Positions 49,951 through 60,357 of a stretch of DNA of 64,000 bases are shown in pieces; the first letter of the stretch is position 1, and every line of letters starts with the position of its first letter. The stretch comes from Fodinicurvata sediminis DSM 21159 (GTDB taxonomy: Bacteria > Pseudomonadota > Alphaproteobacteria > Kiloniellales > DSM-21159). The translations under genes were made by a program, and so were the position numbers. Under the pieces are notes generated by a model. It was not told the DNA's origin and made no database searches. It saw nothing but the letters and a program-made list of their open reading frames with translations. Where the stretch lies: assembly GCF_000420625.1 (NCBI RefSeq), contig NZ_ATVH01000014.1:248001-312000 (forward strand). The letters are read 5' to 3'.

Positions 49951-50814
49951 TCAACTGATTTTCAGCACGTCGAAGAACAGGTTGACCATCACGCTGGACC
50001 TGTTCTGCAGGGCGAAGACGTATTCCGGGCGCTTGTCGGCCATTTCCAGGACGTTCAGCTTGCGGATCTGGTCCTGGCGGCTGGAGCCCTGCTCCCACAT
50101 GAAGCCGATGCCCAGGTTGTTGGCCACGGCCTCGAAGACGCCGTCGCGTGTGTCCAGGATCATGGTCGGCCGCGGCGCCAGATCGACACTGCGGAAGGCC
50201 TTGTCCACCACGCGCTGGGTGGACGAGCCGGCGCTGCGGAAGATCAGGTGGTGGTTGGCCAGCTCGCGGCAGGACACCGCCTGGCGACGCGCCAGCGCGT
50301 GGTTGGGATGCACCAGGGCCACGACTCCCTGGTTCAGGCAGACCTGGCGGCGGAAGCGCCCGTCGTCGGGCACGTCCGGCAGGATGGCCACGTCCACGCG
50401 CTGGTCCACCACGGCGTTCAGGATGCGACTCCAGCTGCCCATCTCGACCTGCACCTGCACCCCCGGATAGGCCCGCTGGAAGGCACCGATATAGGTCATG
50501 CCCGGCATCGAGTTGCCCAGGCCGATGCGCAGCTGCCCCTCCTTCAGTTCGCGGTGCTGCATCAGGATGCGGGTCGCCTCGCTCTCGCGCTCCTGCATGC
50601 TGGCGGTCACGGCATACAGCCGCTGGCACAGGGCCGTGGGGTTCAGGCCGTTGCCCCGCCGGTCGAACAGCTGCACCGAAAAATCCCGTTCCAGATCACG
50701 CACCAGCTGGGCCACCGAAGGCTGCGAGATTTCCAGCCGCTTGGCGGCGGCGGAGAAACTGCCGGTCTCGTAAACGGCATTCAGGGCGCGGATGCGCGCG
50801 GATGTCAGGGCCAT
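49951..50814 (-). CDS. LysR-type transcriptional regulator
   Basis: 287 residues from the ATG at 50814 (MALTSARIRALNAVYETGSF), chosen because the LTTR helix-turn-helix begins there; a start 36 bases up adds 12 residues. N-terminal HTH (SFSAAAKRLEISQPSVAQLV), linker helix with REST-type dimerisation, then the effector domain (REGQLRIGLGN-like KEGQLRIGLGNSMPGMTYIG). Divergent from the ABC importer, so it most likely controls it. It has a candidate LTTR box in the shared intergenic region. Confidence 0.92.
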   Translation of the reverse strand: MALTSARIRALNAVYETGSFSAAAKRLEISQPSVAQLVRDLERDFSVQLFDRRGNGLNPTALCQRLYAVTASMQERESEATRILMQHRELKEGQLRIGLGNSMPGMTYIGAFQRAYPGVQVQVEMGSWSRILNAVVDQRVDVAILPDVPDDGRFRRQVCLNQGVVALVHPNHALARRQAVSCRELANHHLIFRSAGSSTQRVVDKAFRSVDLAPRPTMILDTRDGVFEAVANNLGIGFMWEQGSSRQDQIRKLNVLEMADKRPEYVFALQNRSSVMVNLFFDVLKIS

Positions 50815-50865
50815 GATGGATGCAATCCCGGCGGGTGAAGTGAAAGGCACCTCTGCCTGAAGGTT

Positions 50866-50881
50866 TTACCTATATCTGTAA
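50866..50881. promoter_or_regulatory. Candidate LysR-type operator
   Basis: TTAC and GTAA arms about an 8-base centre (TTACCTATATCTGTAA) in the 125-base gap between the divergent LysR gene and the ABC ATPase gene. Form and placement suit an LTTR box of T-N11-A kind. Confidence 0.5.
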
Positions 50882-50939
50882 TAGAGCTGTCAAGCCTGAG
50901 CTTTAGGGTCCCCGAAACTTCAAGGAGATCGTGAACGCC

Positions 50940-52119
<1,180 letters not shown>

Positions 52120-52127
<8 letters not shown>

Positions 52128-53151
52128 AGCCATCCTGAAGCCCCATTCCATGATCTCCCGGCTTGCGGGACCGGCTGCCCGCAGCGACACGCCGGAAGCC
52201 AGCCGCGCGCGCACCGGGGTTCTCTTCACCCTGCCGGCCATCGTCCTGATGCTGCTGATCCTGATCGTGCCCATCCTGTTGGCGGCTACGCTGTCCTTTA
52301 CCGACTACAGTCTGGGCCGCTCCGGCTTCGACTGGGTCGGGGTACAGAACTACGAGCACCTGCTCTCGCGCTCGGCCTACCGCTCTATGTTCGTGGCCAC
52401 GCTGACCTATGTCTTCGTGGTGGTCCCGGCCTCGGTGGGGCTGGGGCTCGGCGCCGCGCTGCTGATCTCGTCGCTGCGCGTCGGCGGCGATGTCTACAAG
52501 ACCATCTATTTCCTGCCGGTCATGGCGGCCCTGCTGGCCATGGCCATCGTCTGGGAATTTGCCCTGCACCCCACACTCGGCATCATCAACGCAACCCTGG
52601 CCTCCGGGTGCGATATCGGCTGGCTGCGCGGTCTGCTGACCGGCGCCTGGCTCGGCCTGGACCCGGCCGCCAGCTGGTACGGCCAGGGCTGCGCCGACGG
52701 CTTCCCGCTGTGGCTGGGCGACCGCGACTACGCCATCTGGACACTCTGCTTCATCGGCATCTGGCAAGCCTTCGGCTTCAACATGGTGCTCTACCTGGCC
52801 GGGCTGACCGGCATCCCGCGCGAACTCTACCACGCCGCCGAGATGGACGGCGCCAAGTCGGGGTGGGAGCGCTTCCGCCTCGTGACCTGGCCCAAGCTGG
52901 GGCCGACCACGGTCTTCTTGGTCACCATCACCTCGATCCGCTCGTTCCAGGTCTTCGACCAGGTCGAGGCGCTGACCAGCGGCGGCCCCGCGAAGAGCAC
53001 CTACGTCATGATGTACGCCATCTACGAAAAGGCCATCCAGCAGAACCTGATCGGCATCGGCGCGGCCGTCACCATGGTCTTCCTGGGCTTCGTCCTGCTG
53101 ATGACCCTCATCCAGCGCCACCTCGTCGAACGCAAGGTGCACTACTCATGA
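52120..53151 (+). CDS. ABC importer permease 1 (CUT1 type)
   Basis: 343 residues from the ATG at 52120, just inside the ATPase end; the open frame 231 bases further upstream overlaps ATPase coding and is not used. About six membrane helices with an N-terminal extension (1-34). The EAA-like motif is EMDGAKSGWERFRLVTWPKL. It has an unusual loop insertion (about 160-205) with two cysteines (C164, C191), absent from typical UgpA/MalF-like subunits I know. It overlaps permease 2 by 4 bases (ATGA). Confidence 0.9.
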
Positions 53152-54044
53152 CCATCCATCGCTTCTCCACCGGCGAGACCCTCAAGCACGTCGTCCTGAT
53201 TCTGGGCGCCGTGGTGGTCCTGTTGCCCTTCTACCTGATGGTCTCCACATCCCTGAAGGCGCCGCACGAGATCGAGACCAACCGGGGCGGCTTCCTCGGC
53301 CAGCAGGAACTGATGGTCGACGAGGCCTGCGTGCGCCGGGGCAACGCGGAAGCGGACTGCCGGCAGCGGCCCTTCGTCCACAACTACACCCAGGCCTTCG
53401 AGGAGGCGCCGCTGCTGCGCTACCTGCTGAACGGCGTCATCGTCACCGTCTCGATCTTCGTCATCCAGGTGATCGTTGCCCTGCCCTGCGCCTATGCGCT
53501 GGCCAAGCTCAGGTTCCGGGGGCGCAACCTGATCTTCGGTGCGGTCATTGTCTGCCTGCTGATCCCCGTCCATGCCATCGCACTGCCGCTCTACATCGGG
53601 CTGGCCAAGGCGGGCCTGACCAACAGCTACGCCGCACTCATCATACCCTGGACCATCTCGGCCTTCGGCATCTTCCTGATGCGCCAGTTCTTCATGACGG
53701 TGCCCGACGACCTGATCGACGCCGCGCGCATGGACGGCATGAGCGAGTTTGCCATCGTCTGGCGCGTCATGCTGCCGGCCGCCATCCCGGCCCTGCTAGC
53801 CTTCGCCATCTTCTCGGTGGTGGCCCACTGGAACGACTACTTCTGGCCACGAATCGTCATCACCAGCAGCCAGGAACTCTTCACCCCGCCGCTGGGCCTG
53901 CGCGAGTTCAAGGGCGAAATGGCCGACCACGCCTATGGCCCGATGATGGCCACGGCCACGATCATCGTCACCCCGCTGATCGTCGCCTTCCTGCTGGCCC
54001 AGCGCCGCTTCATCGAGGGAATCACGCTCAGCGGCATGAAATAG
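53148..54044 (+). CDS. ABC importer permease 2 (CUT1 type)
   Basis: 298 residues. The ATG at 53148 overlaps the permease 1 stop; a longer open frame further upstream lies inside permease 1 coding sequence and is rejected. Six membrane helices and the EAA motif DAARMDGMSEFAIVWRVMLP, as in UgpE/MalG. The first periplasmic loop is enlarged (about 38-80) with two cysteines (C61, C71), mirroring permease 1. A strong hairpin follows 14 bases after the stop. Confidence 0.9.
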   Translation: MTIHRFSTGETLKHVVLILGAVVVLLPFYLMVSTSLKAPHEIETNRGGFLGQQELMVDEACVRRGNAEADCRQRPFVHNYTQAFEEAPLLRYLLNGVIVTVSIFVIQVIVALPCAYALAKLRFRGRNLIFGAVIVCLLIPVHAIALPLYIGLAKAGLTNSYAALIIPWTISAFGIFLMRQFFMTVPDDLIDAARMDGMSEFAIVWRVMLPAAIPALLAFAIFSVVAHWNDYFWPRIVITSSQELFTPPLGLREFKGEMADHAYGPMMATATIIVTPLIVAFLLAQRRFIEGITLSGMK

Positions 54045-54057
54045 CAACAGCAGAACA

Positions 54058-54091
54058 GGGTCCGGGCCGCCCCGCCGGGCGGACCGGACCC
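54058..54091 (+). terminator. Strong hairpin between permease 2 and binding protein
   Basis: GGGTCCGG/CCGGACCC outer stem and CCGCCC/GGGCGG inner stem separated by one G-A mismatch, loop 4 bases. No U-tract. It could stabilise or partly terminate the upstream mRNA, while the binding-protein gene has its own leader. Confidence 0.45.
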
Positions 54092-54183
54092 CCACGCCCC
54101 GCATCAGGGGCACACACCGGACGGGGCGGCAGACGCTTCGAGAGAACCGCCCCGCCCAGCACTGAGGAAAGAAGGATAGAACC

Positions 54184-55437
54184 ATGAAACGCTTACTGTC
54201 CACGGCCGCACTTGCCCTGTGCATTTCGGCTCCCGCCCAGGCGACCGAGATCGATGTCGCCTATGCCTACTCCTCGCTCTTCGATCCTACCTTCGAAGAA
54301 ATCATGGAGGCCTTTAACGAAGAGCATCCCGACATCACGGTCAACTTCCGCACCACCTACGAGGCGTACGAGGACGGCACCAACACCGTCCTGCGCGAGG
54401 CCGTCTCCGGCGACCTGCCGGACGTCACCCTGCAGGGCCTGAACCGCCAGGCCATCCTGGTGGACCGTGGCATCGCCAGGTCACTGGAGCCCTTCATCGA
54501 AGAGGAATCGGATTTCCAGAAGGATGGCTATCACGAAGCCATGCTGGATCTCTCCACCTTCGACGGCGAGGTCTACGGCCTGCCCTTCGCGGTCTCCACG
54601 CCCATCGGCTACTACAACATGGACATCCTGAAGGAAGCCGGCGTCGAAGAGATACCCGAGACCTGGGACGGCATCGTCGAGGTCTGCCAGAAGATCAACG
54701 CCAACACCGATCACGAGGCGATCTTCTGGTACTGGAACATCACCGGCAACTGGTTCCTGCAGTCGCTGCTGTGGAGCCAGGGCGAGCCCACCATCGAGGA
54801 CGGCCGCTTCAACTTCGACAACGAGGCCGGCCTGAAGAGCCTCGAGACCATGAAGAGCATCTTCGACGGCTGCGAGATGAAGAACTATTCCAATGCCGAT
54901 GCCCGCAAGTCCTTCTCGTCCGGGCAGATCGGCATGTACTTCACCTCCACCTCCTCCGTCGGCTTCGTGGACAGCAACAAGACCGGCGACTGGACCTTCC
55001 GCACCGCCCCCTTCCAGGGCATCGACGGCCCGCCGGAAGCCCTGCCGGCCGGCGGCAACGCGGCGATGCTCGTCTCCGACAGCGAGGATCCCGAAGTGCT
55101 CCAGGCCGCCTGGACCTTCGTGAAGTTCATCACCTCCGGCCAGGGTGCGGCCGCCGTGGCACGCACCACGGGCTACATTCCGCCCAACAAGGCCGCCAAC
55201 GAAGAGATCCTGGTGGACTTCTACGAGGAGAATCCGAACAAGGAAACGGCGGTCAAGCAGCTGCCCCTGCTGTCCGAGTGGTTCGCCTATCCGGGCGACA
55301 ACGGCCTGGCCATCACCCAGACCATCGAGGACCGCATGGAATCCATCCTGGTCGGCGACGCCGAGGACATGAAGGCCCTGCAGCAGCAGATGGTGGACGA
55401 AGTGAACGAGCTGCTTCCCGAGCCGGAAGACTCCTGA
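54184..55437 (+). CDS. ABC importer extracytoplasmic solute-binding protein (UgpB-like)
   Basis: 417 residues. Signal peptide (MKRLLSTAALALCISAPAQA, cut after about 20), then an extracellular family 1 solute-binding fold: IDVAYAYSSLFDPTFEEIME, FNEEHPDITVNFRTTYEAYE, ALKEAG-like DILKEAGVEEIPETWDGIVE, and EILVDFYEENPNKETAVKQL. Two-Cys or Trp signature sets for one sugar are not decisive. With the downstream phosphodiesterase and HAD phosphatase a phosphorylated glycerol-type ligand is the favoured guess. Hairpins flank the gene on both sides. Confidence 0.9.
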   Translation: MKRLLSTAALALCISAPAQATEIDVAYAYSSLFDPTFEEIMEAFNEEHPDITVNFRTTYEAYEDGTNTVLREAVSGDLPDVTLQGLNRQAILVDRGIARSLEPFIEEESDFQKDGYHEAMLDLSTFDGEVYGLPFAVSTPIGYYNMDILKEAGVEEIPETWDGIVEVCQKINANTDHEAIFWYWNITGNWFLQSLLWSQGEPTIEDGRFNFDNEAGLKSLETMKSIFDGCEMKNYSNADARKSFSSGQIGMYFTSTSSVGFVDSNKTGDWTFRTAPFQGIDGPPEALPAGGNAAMLVSDSEDPEVLQAAWTFVKFITSGQGAAAVARTTGYIPPNKAANEEILVDFYEENPNKETAVKQLPLLSEWFAYPGDNGLAITQTIEDRMESILVGDAEDMKALQQQMVDEVNELLPEPEDS

Positions 55438-55455
55438 TCCATCCATCCAACACCC

Positions 55456-55487
55456 GGCGGGGGTGCGTCCAGGCGGACGCCCCCGCC
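55456..55487 (+). terminator. GC-rich hairpin after the binding-protein gene
   Basis: GGCGGGG-GT-GCGTCC pairs with GGACGC-CCCCGCC (two bulged bases), loop AGGC, 19 bases after the stop codon. Such hairpins often set high binding-protein mRNA levels relative to downstream genes. No U-tract. Confidence 0.5.
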
Positions 55488-55529
55488 TCCTTCCCTCCGG
55501 GCACGCAATGCCCTTAAAGGAGTGCTTCC

Positions 55530-56393
55530 ATGACCCAGGCTCTCGCTCTCACCTTCCTGATCCTGACCGACACCCATTTCGTCCCGCCGGGCGGGCGCCT
55601 CTATGGCCTCGACCCGCAGGCCCGGCTGCAGGCGGCCATCGACTGCATCAACCGGGACCATCCGGACCTGGACTTCGTCATCATCACCGGCGACCTGGCC
55701 CATCTCGGCGAACCCGCTGCCTATCGCAGCCTCTCCGAAACGCTGGCGGGCCTGCAGGTGCCGGTCCTGCTGCTGCTGGGCAATCACGACAGCCGGCCCG
55801 ACTTCATCGAGGCCTTCCCCGAAGCCCCGCGCGACCGCGATGGCTTCCTGCAGCTGGTGCGCAGCTATCCGGCGGCAACCGTCATCACGCTGGACACTTT
55901 GGACGAGGAAACCCGGGGCGGCCACGGCGTGCTCTGCGAACGGCGCCGCGACTTCCTGGCCCAGGCCCTGCGCAGTGCGCCCACCGACCGGCCCGTCCTG
56001 CTGTTCCAGCACCATCCGCCCTTCGACAGCGGCATGCCGCACATGGATCGCATCAAGCTGGTGAACGGGCCCGAACAGCAGGCGGTGTTCGCAGACGTGG
56101 GACGCAAGCCCGACCACCTCTTCATGGGTCACCTGCACCGGCCCATCTCGGGCACCTGGCAGGGCATTCCCTTCCAGGTCCTGCGTTCGCTGAACCACCA
56201 GGTGGCCTTCGACCTGGACCGCGCGGACCACATCCCCGGCACCCACGAGGCGCCCGACTATGCCCTGGTCAGGGTCCAGAACGGCCAAATCCTCGTGCAC
56301 CAGCGCTCGTTCCTCTATGAGGGGCCGCTCTATTCGCTCCAGGATCCGACAGCCGTGGCGGCGCGCGCGCCGGAAGAGCTCGCCGCCCAGTGA
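55530..56393 (+). CDS. Metallophosphoesterase, GpdQ/CpdA-like phosphodiesterase
   Basis: 287 residues. Dinuclear metal motifs in order: DTHF (start of motif D-x-H), GDLAHLGEPAAY, GNHDSR, then FQHHPPFDSG and GHLHRP. This is the class III cyclic nucleotide or glycerophosphodiester phosphodiesterase pattern. Given its place after a UgpB-like importer, hydrolysis of a glycerophosphodiester to glycerol-3-phosphate is more likely than cAMP turnover, but this is inferred. No signal peptide, so it acts in the cytoplasm. It overlaps the HAD gene by 4 bases. Confidence 0.82.
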   Translation: MTQALALTFLILTDTHFVPPGGRLYGLDPQARLQAAIDCINRDHPDLDFVIITGDLAHLGEPAAYRSLSETLAGLQVPVLLLLGNHDSRPDFIEAFPEAPRDRDGFLQLVRSYPAATVITLDTLDEETRGGHGVLCERRRDFLAQALRSAPTDRPVLLFQHHPPFDSGMPHMDRIKLVNGPEQQAVFADVGRKPDHLFMGHLHRPISGTWQGIPFQVLRSLNHQVAFDLDRADHIPGTHEAPDYALVRVQNGQILVHQRSFLYEGPLYSLQDPTAVAARAPEELAAQ

Positions 56394-57214
56394 GCGAGAA
56401 ATCCGTGAGAGAAGCCGATATCCCTCACCACGAGCAGAGGCTGGGCCCCGAGCAGAGGCTGGGCGCGCGGATCGACCTCGACCGCTACCGCGCCTTCCTC
56501 TGCGACCTGGACGGCTGCCTGGTCTCCGGACAGACCGTCCTGCCCGGCGCCCGGGCCTTCGTCGACTACGCCGGCGAACGCCTGCATCTCTTCAGCAACA
56601 ATTCCACCGACACGCCCGAAACGCTCAGCGAACGCCTGCGCGCCCTGGACCTGGCCATCCCGCCCGAGCGCATCCTCCTGGCCGGCACCGCCAGCCTGGA
56701 CCACCTGGCCGAGACCGCGCCCGGTGCCGCCGTGGCGCTCTACGGCACCCCGGCCCTGCACCGCTATGCCCAGGCACGCGGCCTGCACCTGACCGACGAC
56801 CGCCCCAGCCACGTGGTGCTCACCCGCGACCCCGGCTTCACCTATGACGACCTCAACCGGATCATCCGCCAGCTCGCCCAGGGCGCGCAACTGATCGTCA
56901 CCAATCCCGACCGCACGCACCCGGGCGCCGACGGCCTGCCGGTGGCCGAGACCGGCGCCCTGCTGGCCGCCCTGCGCGCCTGCCAGCCCAAGCTGACCTG
57001 CCAGGTGATCGGCAAGCCCGAGCCCCTGCTCTACCGCATCGCCCTGGACCGCCTGCAGCTGCCCGCCAGGGACATACTCGCGATCGGGGACAACCCGGCG
57101 ACCGATGGCCTGGGGGCGCGACGTGCGGGGATGGCGGTGGCGTTGGTTGGGAAAGGTGATGAAGAAGATATTAGGAGACTTGGGAGTCTAACTAGCCTCA
57201 CAGCTTGTGTGTAA
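56390..57214 (+). CDS. HAD hydrolase, NagD/AraL-like, 3' end altered
   Basis: 274 residues from a GTG that overlaps the phosphodiesterase stop. HAD motifs: FLCDLDGCLVSGQTVLPGA (nucleophile Asp pair), LFSNNSTDTPETLS, a cap domain in the middle, and ILAIGDNPATDGLGARRAG. NagD-like family members dephosphorylate sugar phosphates or glycerol-3-phosphate, so it may finish what the phosphodiesterase starts. From about 57140 the GC and codon use drop sharply and the last 20 or so residues (GDEEDIRRLGSLTSLTACV) no longer look like the family, suggesting the island replaced the native end. Confidence 0.82.
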   Translation: MSEKSVREADIPHHEQRLGPEQRLGARIDLDRYRAFLCDLDGCLVSGQTVLPGARAFVDYAGERLHLFSNNSTDTPETLSERLRALDLAIPPERILLAGTASLDHLAETAPGAAVALYGTPALHRYAQARGLHLTDDRPSHVVLTRDPGFTYDDLNRIIRQLAQGAQLIVTNPDRTHPGADGLPVAETGALLAALRACQPKLTCQVIGKPEPLLYRIALDRLQLPARDILAIGDNPATDGLGARRAGMAVALVGKGDEEDIRRLGSLTSLTACV

Positions 57215-57489
57215 TCCTGTTGTGTTGGGTCTTACTTTCGTTGTATCTTTTTCCTAATGCAGAATTAAGGTTAGAAATGCACCAACCACATATATATTTT
57301 ACTTGATAATGGTACACTAAAGAAGAAGGTGGAAAATGAACCGCCTTGGTTTCACGGAACCCATTTTAGTGGTGTGCCCGGCCATAGCAGATTGATCCCG
57401 CATGGCTTAATAACAAAAATTCTTGGCTCTCCTCATTAGTATTCGTACTATAAATTAGTACCTTTGTGGCTGCCCCGAAATGTTTTGCA
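57215..57489. other. AT-rich island edge without genes
   Basis: Composition drops abruptly relative to everything to the left. No coding frame is convincing. It contains short A/T-rich stretches and one possible IS terminal repeat at 57337. Taken with the altered end of the HAD gene, it marks the left boundary of the acquired segment. Confidence 0.6.
57337..57362. repeat. Possible IS3-type terminal inverted repeat remnant
   Basis: TGAACCGCCTTGGTTTCACG recalls the TGAACCGCCCCGGTTT ends of IS3-family elements. No IS3 transposase is present here and no partner repeat was found, so this is a resemblance only. Confidence 0.3.
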
Positions 57490-58345
57490 TGAGTTCAGGC
57501 TCTTGCGAGCCACCTGACAAGGAGCTGGACGCTGGCGAGATAGTGTCAGGTTTCGGCATGGGCGATAGCGTTCTCGAAATCTCTGGCGAGGCGACGATTG
57601 CGATTGAGTCAAGCCAAGGTCCGCTCGACCACCCAGCGCCGGAGCAAGACCTCGAAGCCGGAGGCGCTATCACTGCGACGTAAGATCTTGAGGATCCACC
57701 GCCTCAGGCGCTCGAGCACGCCCCTGAGCTTCGCCCCGCCATAGACGGCATCGGCGAACAGATGGCGCAGTCAAGGAATAGGCGGCGTGCGCGCCAGCGA
57801 GCAGGTCGGGCGCGCCGACCCGGTTCTGGATAGCGGCACTGTGGACGATACCGGAGACCAGCATGTCGCCGGTACCGTTCAAGATATGACGTTACGGCAC
57901 TTCTTCAACTTCTTGCCGGTGTCGAAGCCACGAATGCTGCCGATTTCGGTGAGCTTGACCGACTGACTATCGATGATCCCGACGCTCGGGCAGGCGTTGC
58001 GGCTCTCGGCCTCCCGAACAGCTATGACTAGAAGATGATTGATGGTTTGCCAGATCCTATCATCGTGCCAAACGTAGAAACAGTGCTGCACCGGTGATCC
58101 CGCGGCGGCGGCCACCGCAGGCAGCCCCCACGTAGTATGTAGAAGCTCATGGTGACCACCTCACTTAGGGCAGGCTACACGCGGTCGCCCAAGCGCCCGC
58201 AGGTCTGGCAGCTTCGGGCGATCAGTTCCCATGCGGCATCGGTGACGTCACTTGCATACTGCACGTCTCTGCGGTCATACTTCGCGCGGGTGTTTTCAGT
58301 CCACTTCTTGCGGCTCCATCAGTTGCTTGACATAACTGGGTAATC
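57490..58345 (-). pseudogene. Degenerate IS5-type (IS1031/IS427-like) transposase
   Basis: A single transposase is split over frames. On the minus strand the N-terminus reads TENTRAKYDRRDVQYASDVT, then after a frame change IWQTINHLLVIAVREAESRN, ACPSVGIIDSQSVKLTEIGS and RGFDTGKKLKK, then IVHSAAIQNRVGAPDLLAG, and after another shift RHLFADAVYGGAKLRG and EVLLRRWVVERTLA followed by a TGA where LNRNRR continues. At least three frameshifts and stops. Boundaries are approximate; terminal repeats could not be paired. It shows past transposition at the island edge. Homology is to DDE transposases with the VIDSQSVK signature. Confidence 0.85.
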
Positions 58346-58432
58346 ACAAGGGACTGAAAATAGCTTAACTCTTTTCGGGCCAAACACTAACCTGAAGTGA
58401 ATAGGACGCTTCTAAATATAGTGGGATTTTTT

Positions 58433-58840
58433 ATGGATTTTGTATCCAAAGAAAAGCGCAGCAAAATTATGCGCGGGGTCAAGCAAGAAAACACTAAGCC
58501 TGAAATATTAGTTAGACGTATAATTCATAGTTCTGGTTATAGATTTCGCCTTCACCGAAAAGATCTCCCAGGAAGACCCGACATTGTTCTTCCAAAATAC
58601 CAATTAGCAATATTCGTTCACGGTTGTTTTTGGCATCAACACGATGGCTGTCACGATGACAGGATGCCCACATCAAATACTGAATATTGGACCCAAAAGC
58701 TTCAGCGAAACAAAGAACGAGACAAAGAAAAATTTGAAAATCTTAAAGATAAGGGATGGAATGTATTAATTATTTGGGAGTGCGAAACAAAAAATACAGA
58801 GATAGTTTATAAAAAAATAAATAAATATATAAAAATTTAA
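58433..58840 (+). CDS. vsr: Very short patch repair endonuclease Vsr
   Basis: 135 residues from ATG 58433, which has GGGA seven bases upstream; a GTG 36 bases up is less likely. Family features: MRGVKQENTKPEILVRRIIH, LPGRPDIVLPKYQLAIFVHG (catalytic Asp50), CFWHQHDGCHDDRMP, TEYWTQKLQRNKERDKEKFE and GWNVLIIWECE. Vsr nicks the T strand of T:G mismatches that arise by deamination of 5-methylcytosine. It stands 14 bases before the methyltransferase whose damage it would repair. GC is well below that of the chromosome, so it is acquired DNA. Confidence 0.94.
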   Translation: MDFVSKEKRSKIMRGVKQENTKPEILVRRIIHSSGYRFRLHRKDLPGRPDIVLPKYQLAIFVHGCFWHQHDGCHDDRMPTSNTEYWTQKLQRNKERDKEKFENLKDKGWNVLIIWECETKNTEIVYKKINKYIKI

Positions 58841-58854
58841 TTAGGAGGCAGGGG

Positions 58855-60351
58855 GTGAGTCAAAAATACAAATATATTGACCTGTTTGCTGGTTGTGGAG
58901 GGTTATCCCTCGGTCTAAGAAGCTCTGGATTTAAACAAATGCTGGCTGTCGAAAAATCATATATGGCAGCAGAGACCTTTTTTCATAATCATATAGAACG
59001 TATTAATAATACTTTTACTTGGGAAAAATTCTCTTCATCTGAAACATCTATTTTAGAACAAGCAAATAAAGGGCTTATCGTTCGTACTCTTGAAGAAGTT
59101 TTATCCTGCAAAGAACTAATGAATTCATTGAGAGGGGAAGATATTGACCTTGTTGCTGGCGGCCCCCCTTGCCAAGGATTTTCAACTGCAGGACGTCGCG
59201 ACCCTCAAGACGTCAGGAACAAACTAGTCTGGCAATTCCTTGATTTTGTCTCTGCCGTGAATCCGAAAGCAGTGCTAATTGAGAATGTAGCGGGCATGCA
59301 GCATGGCTTCAAAAAGTACGGGTTAGAAGCGACATTTAACCAACTCGTTGCTGCTCTCAATAAGACCGGATTTGGTTATATAGTCCAACCCATGCTCTTA
59401 AACGCTATGCATTATGGCGTTCCTCAGTATCGACCAAGAATCATGCTTGTTGCATTGCGCCAGGATGTCGCCAAACGCGCAAATGCCCGTTTTTCTCCAG
59501 AAACATGGCAATCTGGTGCTATTATTGGTAGAGAACTCCCGTTAGCTTTCCCTGCACATCCAACACTTGCCCCGCTTCCTGCTACCCCCGACGAACCATG
59601 CCTTACCGTTCGGGATGCTATCTATGACCTACAGGGAGGAGCGTACGAACTCGCGAGTAATTGCTTACCTGAATACGCGATTACAATGCGTAATCAAATA
59701 GTCGATGTTCCCGGAGAGGAATTTTATAAAACACACACAAAAGGGATCAGGAATCATGAAATTAGAGATCATTCTTATAAGGTAAAAAAACGTTTTAGAC
59801 TATACCAAGTATTATCCAAATATAGAATACCGCTTGATGTTATTACAACTCCACTTAATGATACGATTTCAAAATCAGATAGACTTATACGTATCAATAA
59901 TAAAATATCTAATGCCCAGTATCCACTTATTTCCCCTGATGGAACTTTAATTGCTAAAGGTAAAGAAGAATTAATTGATTTAATATTTGAATTAGCAACA
60001 AAGAAGCATAGCCAGAGACCACTAAGATGGGATGCGCCAAGCCACACTGTTCTCAGCTTGCCAGATGATTATATACATCCATCCGAACCCAGAACCATGA
60101 CAGTAAGAGAACTAGCACGTTTCCAATCATTCCCTGACTCTTTTGAATTCCGGGCAAAAGTAACCACAGGAGGGAAAAGCCGAAGAGACGACGTACCACA
60201 GTATACTCAGGTTGGAAATGCAGTTCCCCCCTTACTTGGTAAAGCTATAGGTCAGTCAATAATGAAAGCTTTATCTTCTGCATATAGTATAAATGATTCT
60301 TATGTATTTTCAAATACAGAAGATGGATTGTATTACAATGAAATAATTTAA
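58855..60351 (+). CDS. DNA C5-cytosine methyltransferase
   Basis: 498 residues from a GTG 6 bases after AGGAGG. Motif I FAGCGGLSLGL, motif IV GGPPCQGFSTAG (catalytic C106), ENVAGMQHGF, motif VIII-like QYRPRIMLVALR, and C-terminal IX/X regions RELARFQSFPDSF and QVGNAVPPLLGKAIGQ. The variable region between about 230 and 400 is the target-recognition domain. Adjacent Vsr suggests a CCWGG-like target, by analogy with Dcm. Could be a lone modification enzyme, half of a restriction system or the methylase of a DISARM-type locus. GC of about 40% marks it as acquired. Confidence 0.95.
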   Translation: MSQKYKYIDLFAGCGGLSLGLRSSGFKQMLAVEKSYMAAETFFHNHIERINNTFTWEKFSSSETSILEQANKGLIVRTLEEVLSCKELMNSLRGEDIDLVAGGPPCQGFSTAGRRDPQDVRNKLVWQFLDFVSAVNPKAVLIENVAGMQHGFKKYGLEATFNQLVAALNKTGFGYIVQPMLLNAMHYGVPQYRPRIMLVALRQDVAKRANARFSPETWQSGAIIGRELPLAFPAHPTLAPLPATPDEPCLTVRDAIYDLQGGAYELASNCLPEYAITMRNQIVDVPGEEFYKTHTKGIRNHEIRDHSYKVKKRFRLYQVLSKYRIPLDVITTPLNDTISKSDRLIRINNKISNAQYPLISPDGTLIAKGKEELIDLIFELATKKHSQRPLRWDAPSHTVLSLPDDYIHPSEPRTMTVRELARFQSFPDSFEFRAKVTTGGKSRRDDVPQYTQVGNAVPPLLGKAIGQSIMKALSSAYSINDSYVFSNTEDGLYYNEII

Positions 60352-60357
60352 TGGACT

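Noticed and set aside
52608-53147. Upstream extension of permease 2 by 180 codons
   Set aside because: It overlaps permease 1 in another frame; a coupled ATGA start at 53148 fits the family.
57670-58115. Two short minus-strand frames as separate genes
   Set aside because: Both are fragments of one broken IS5-type transposase.
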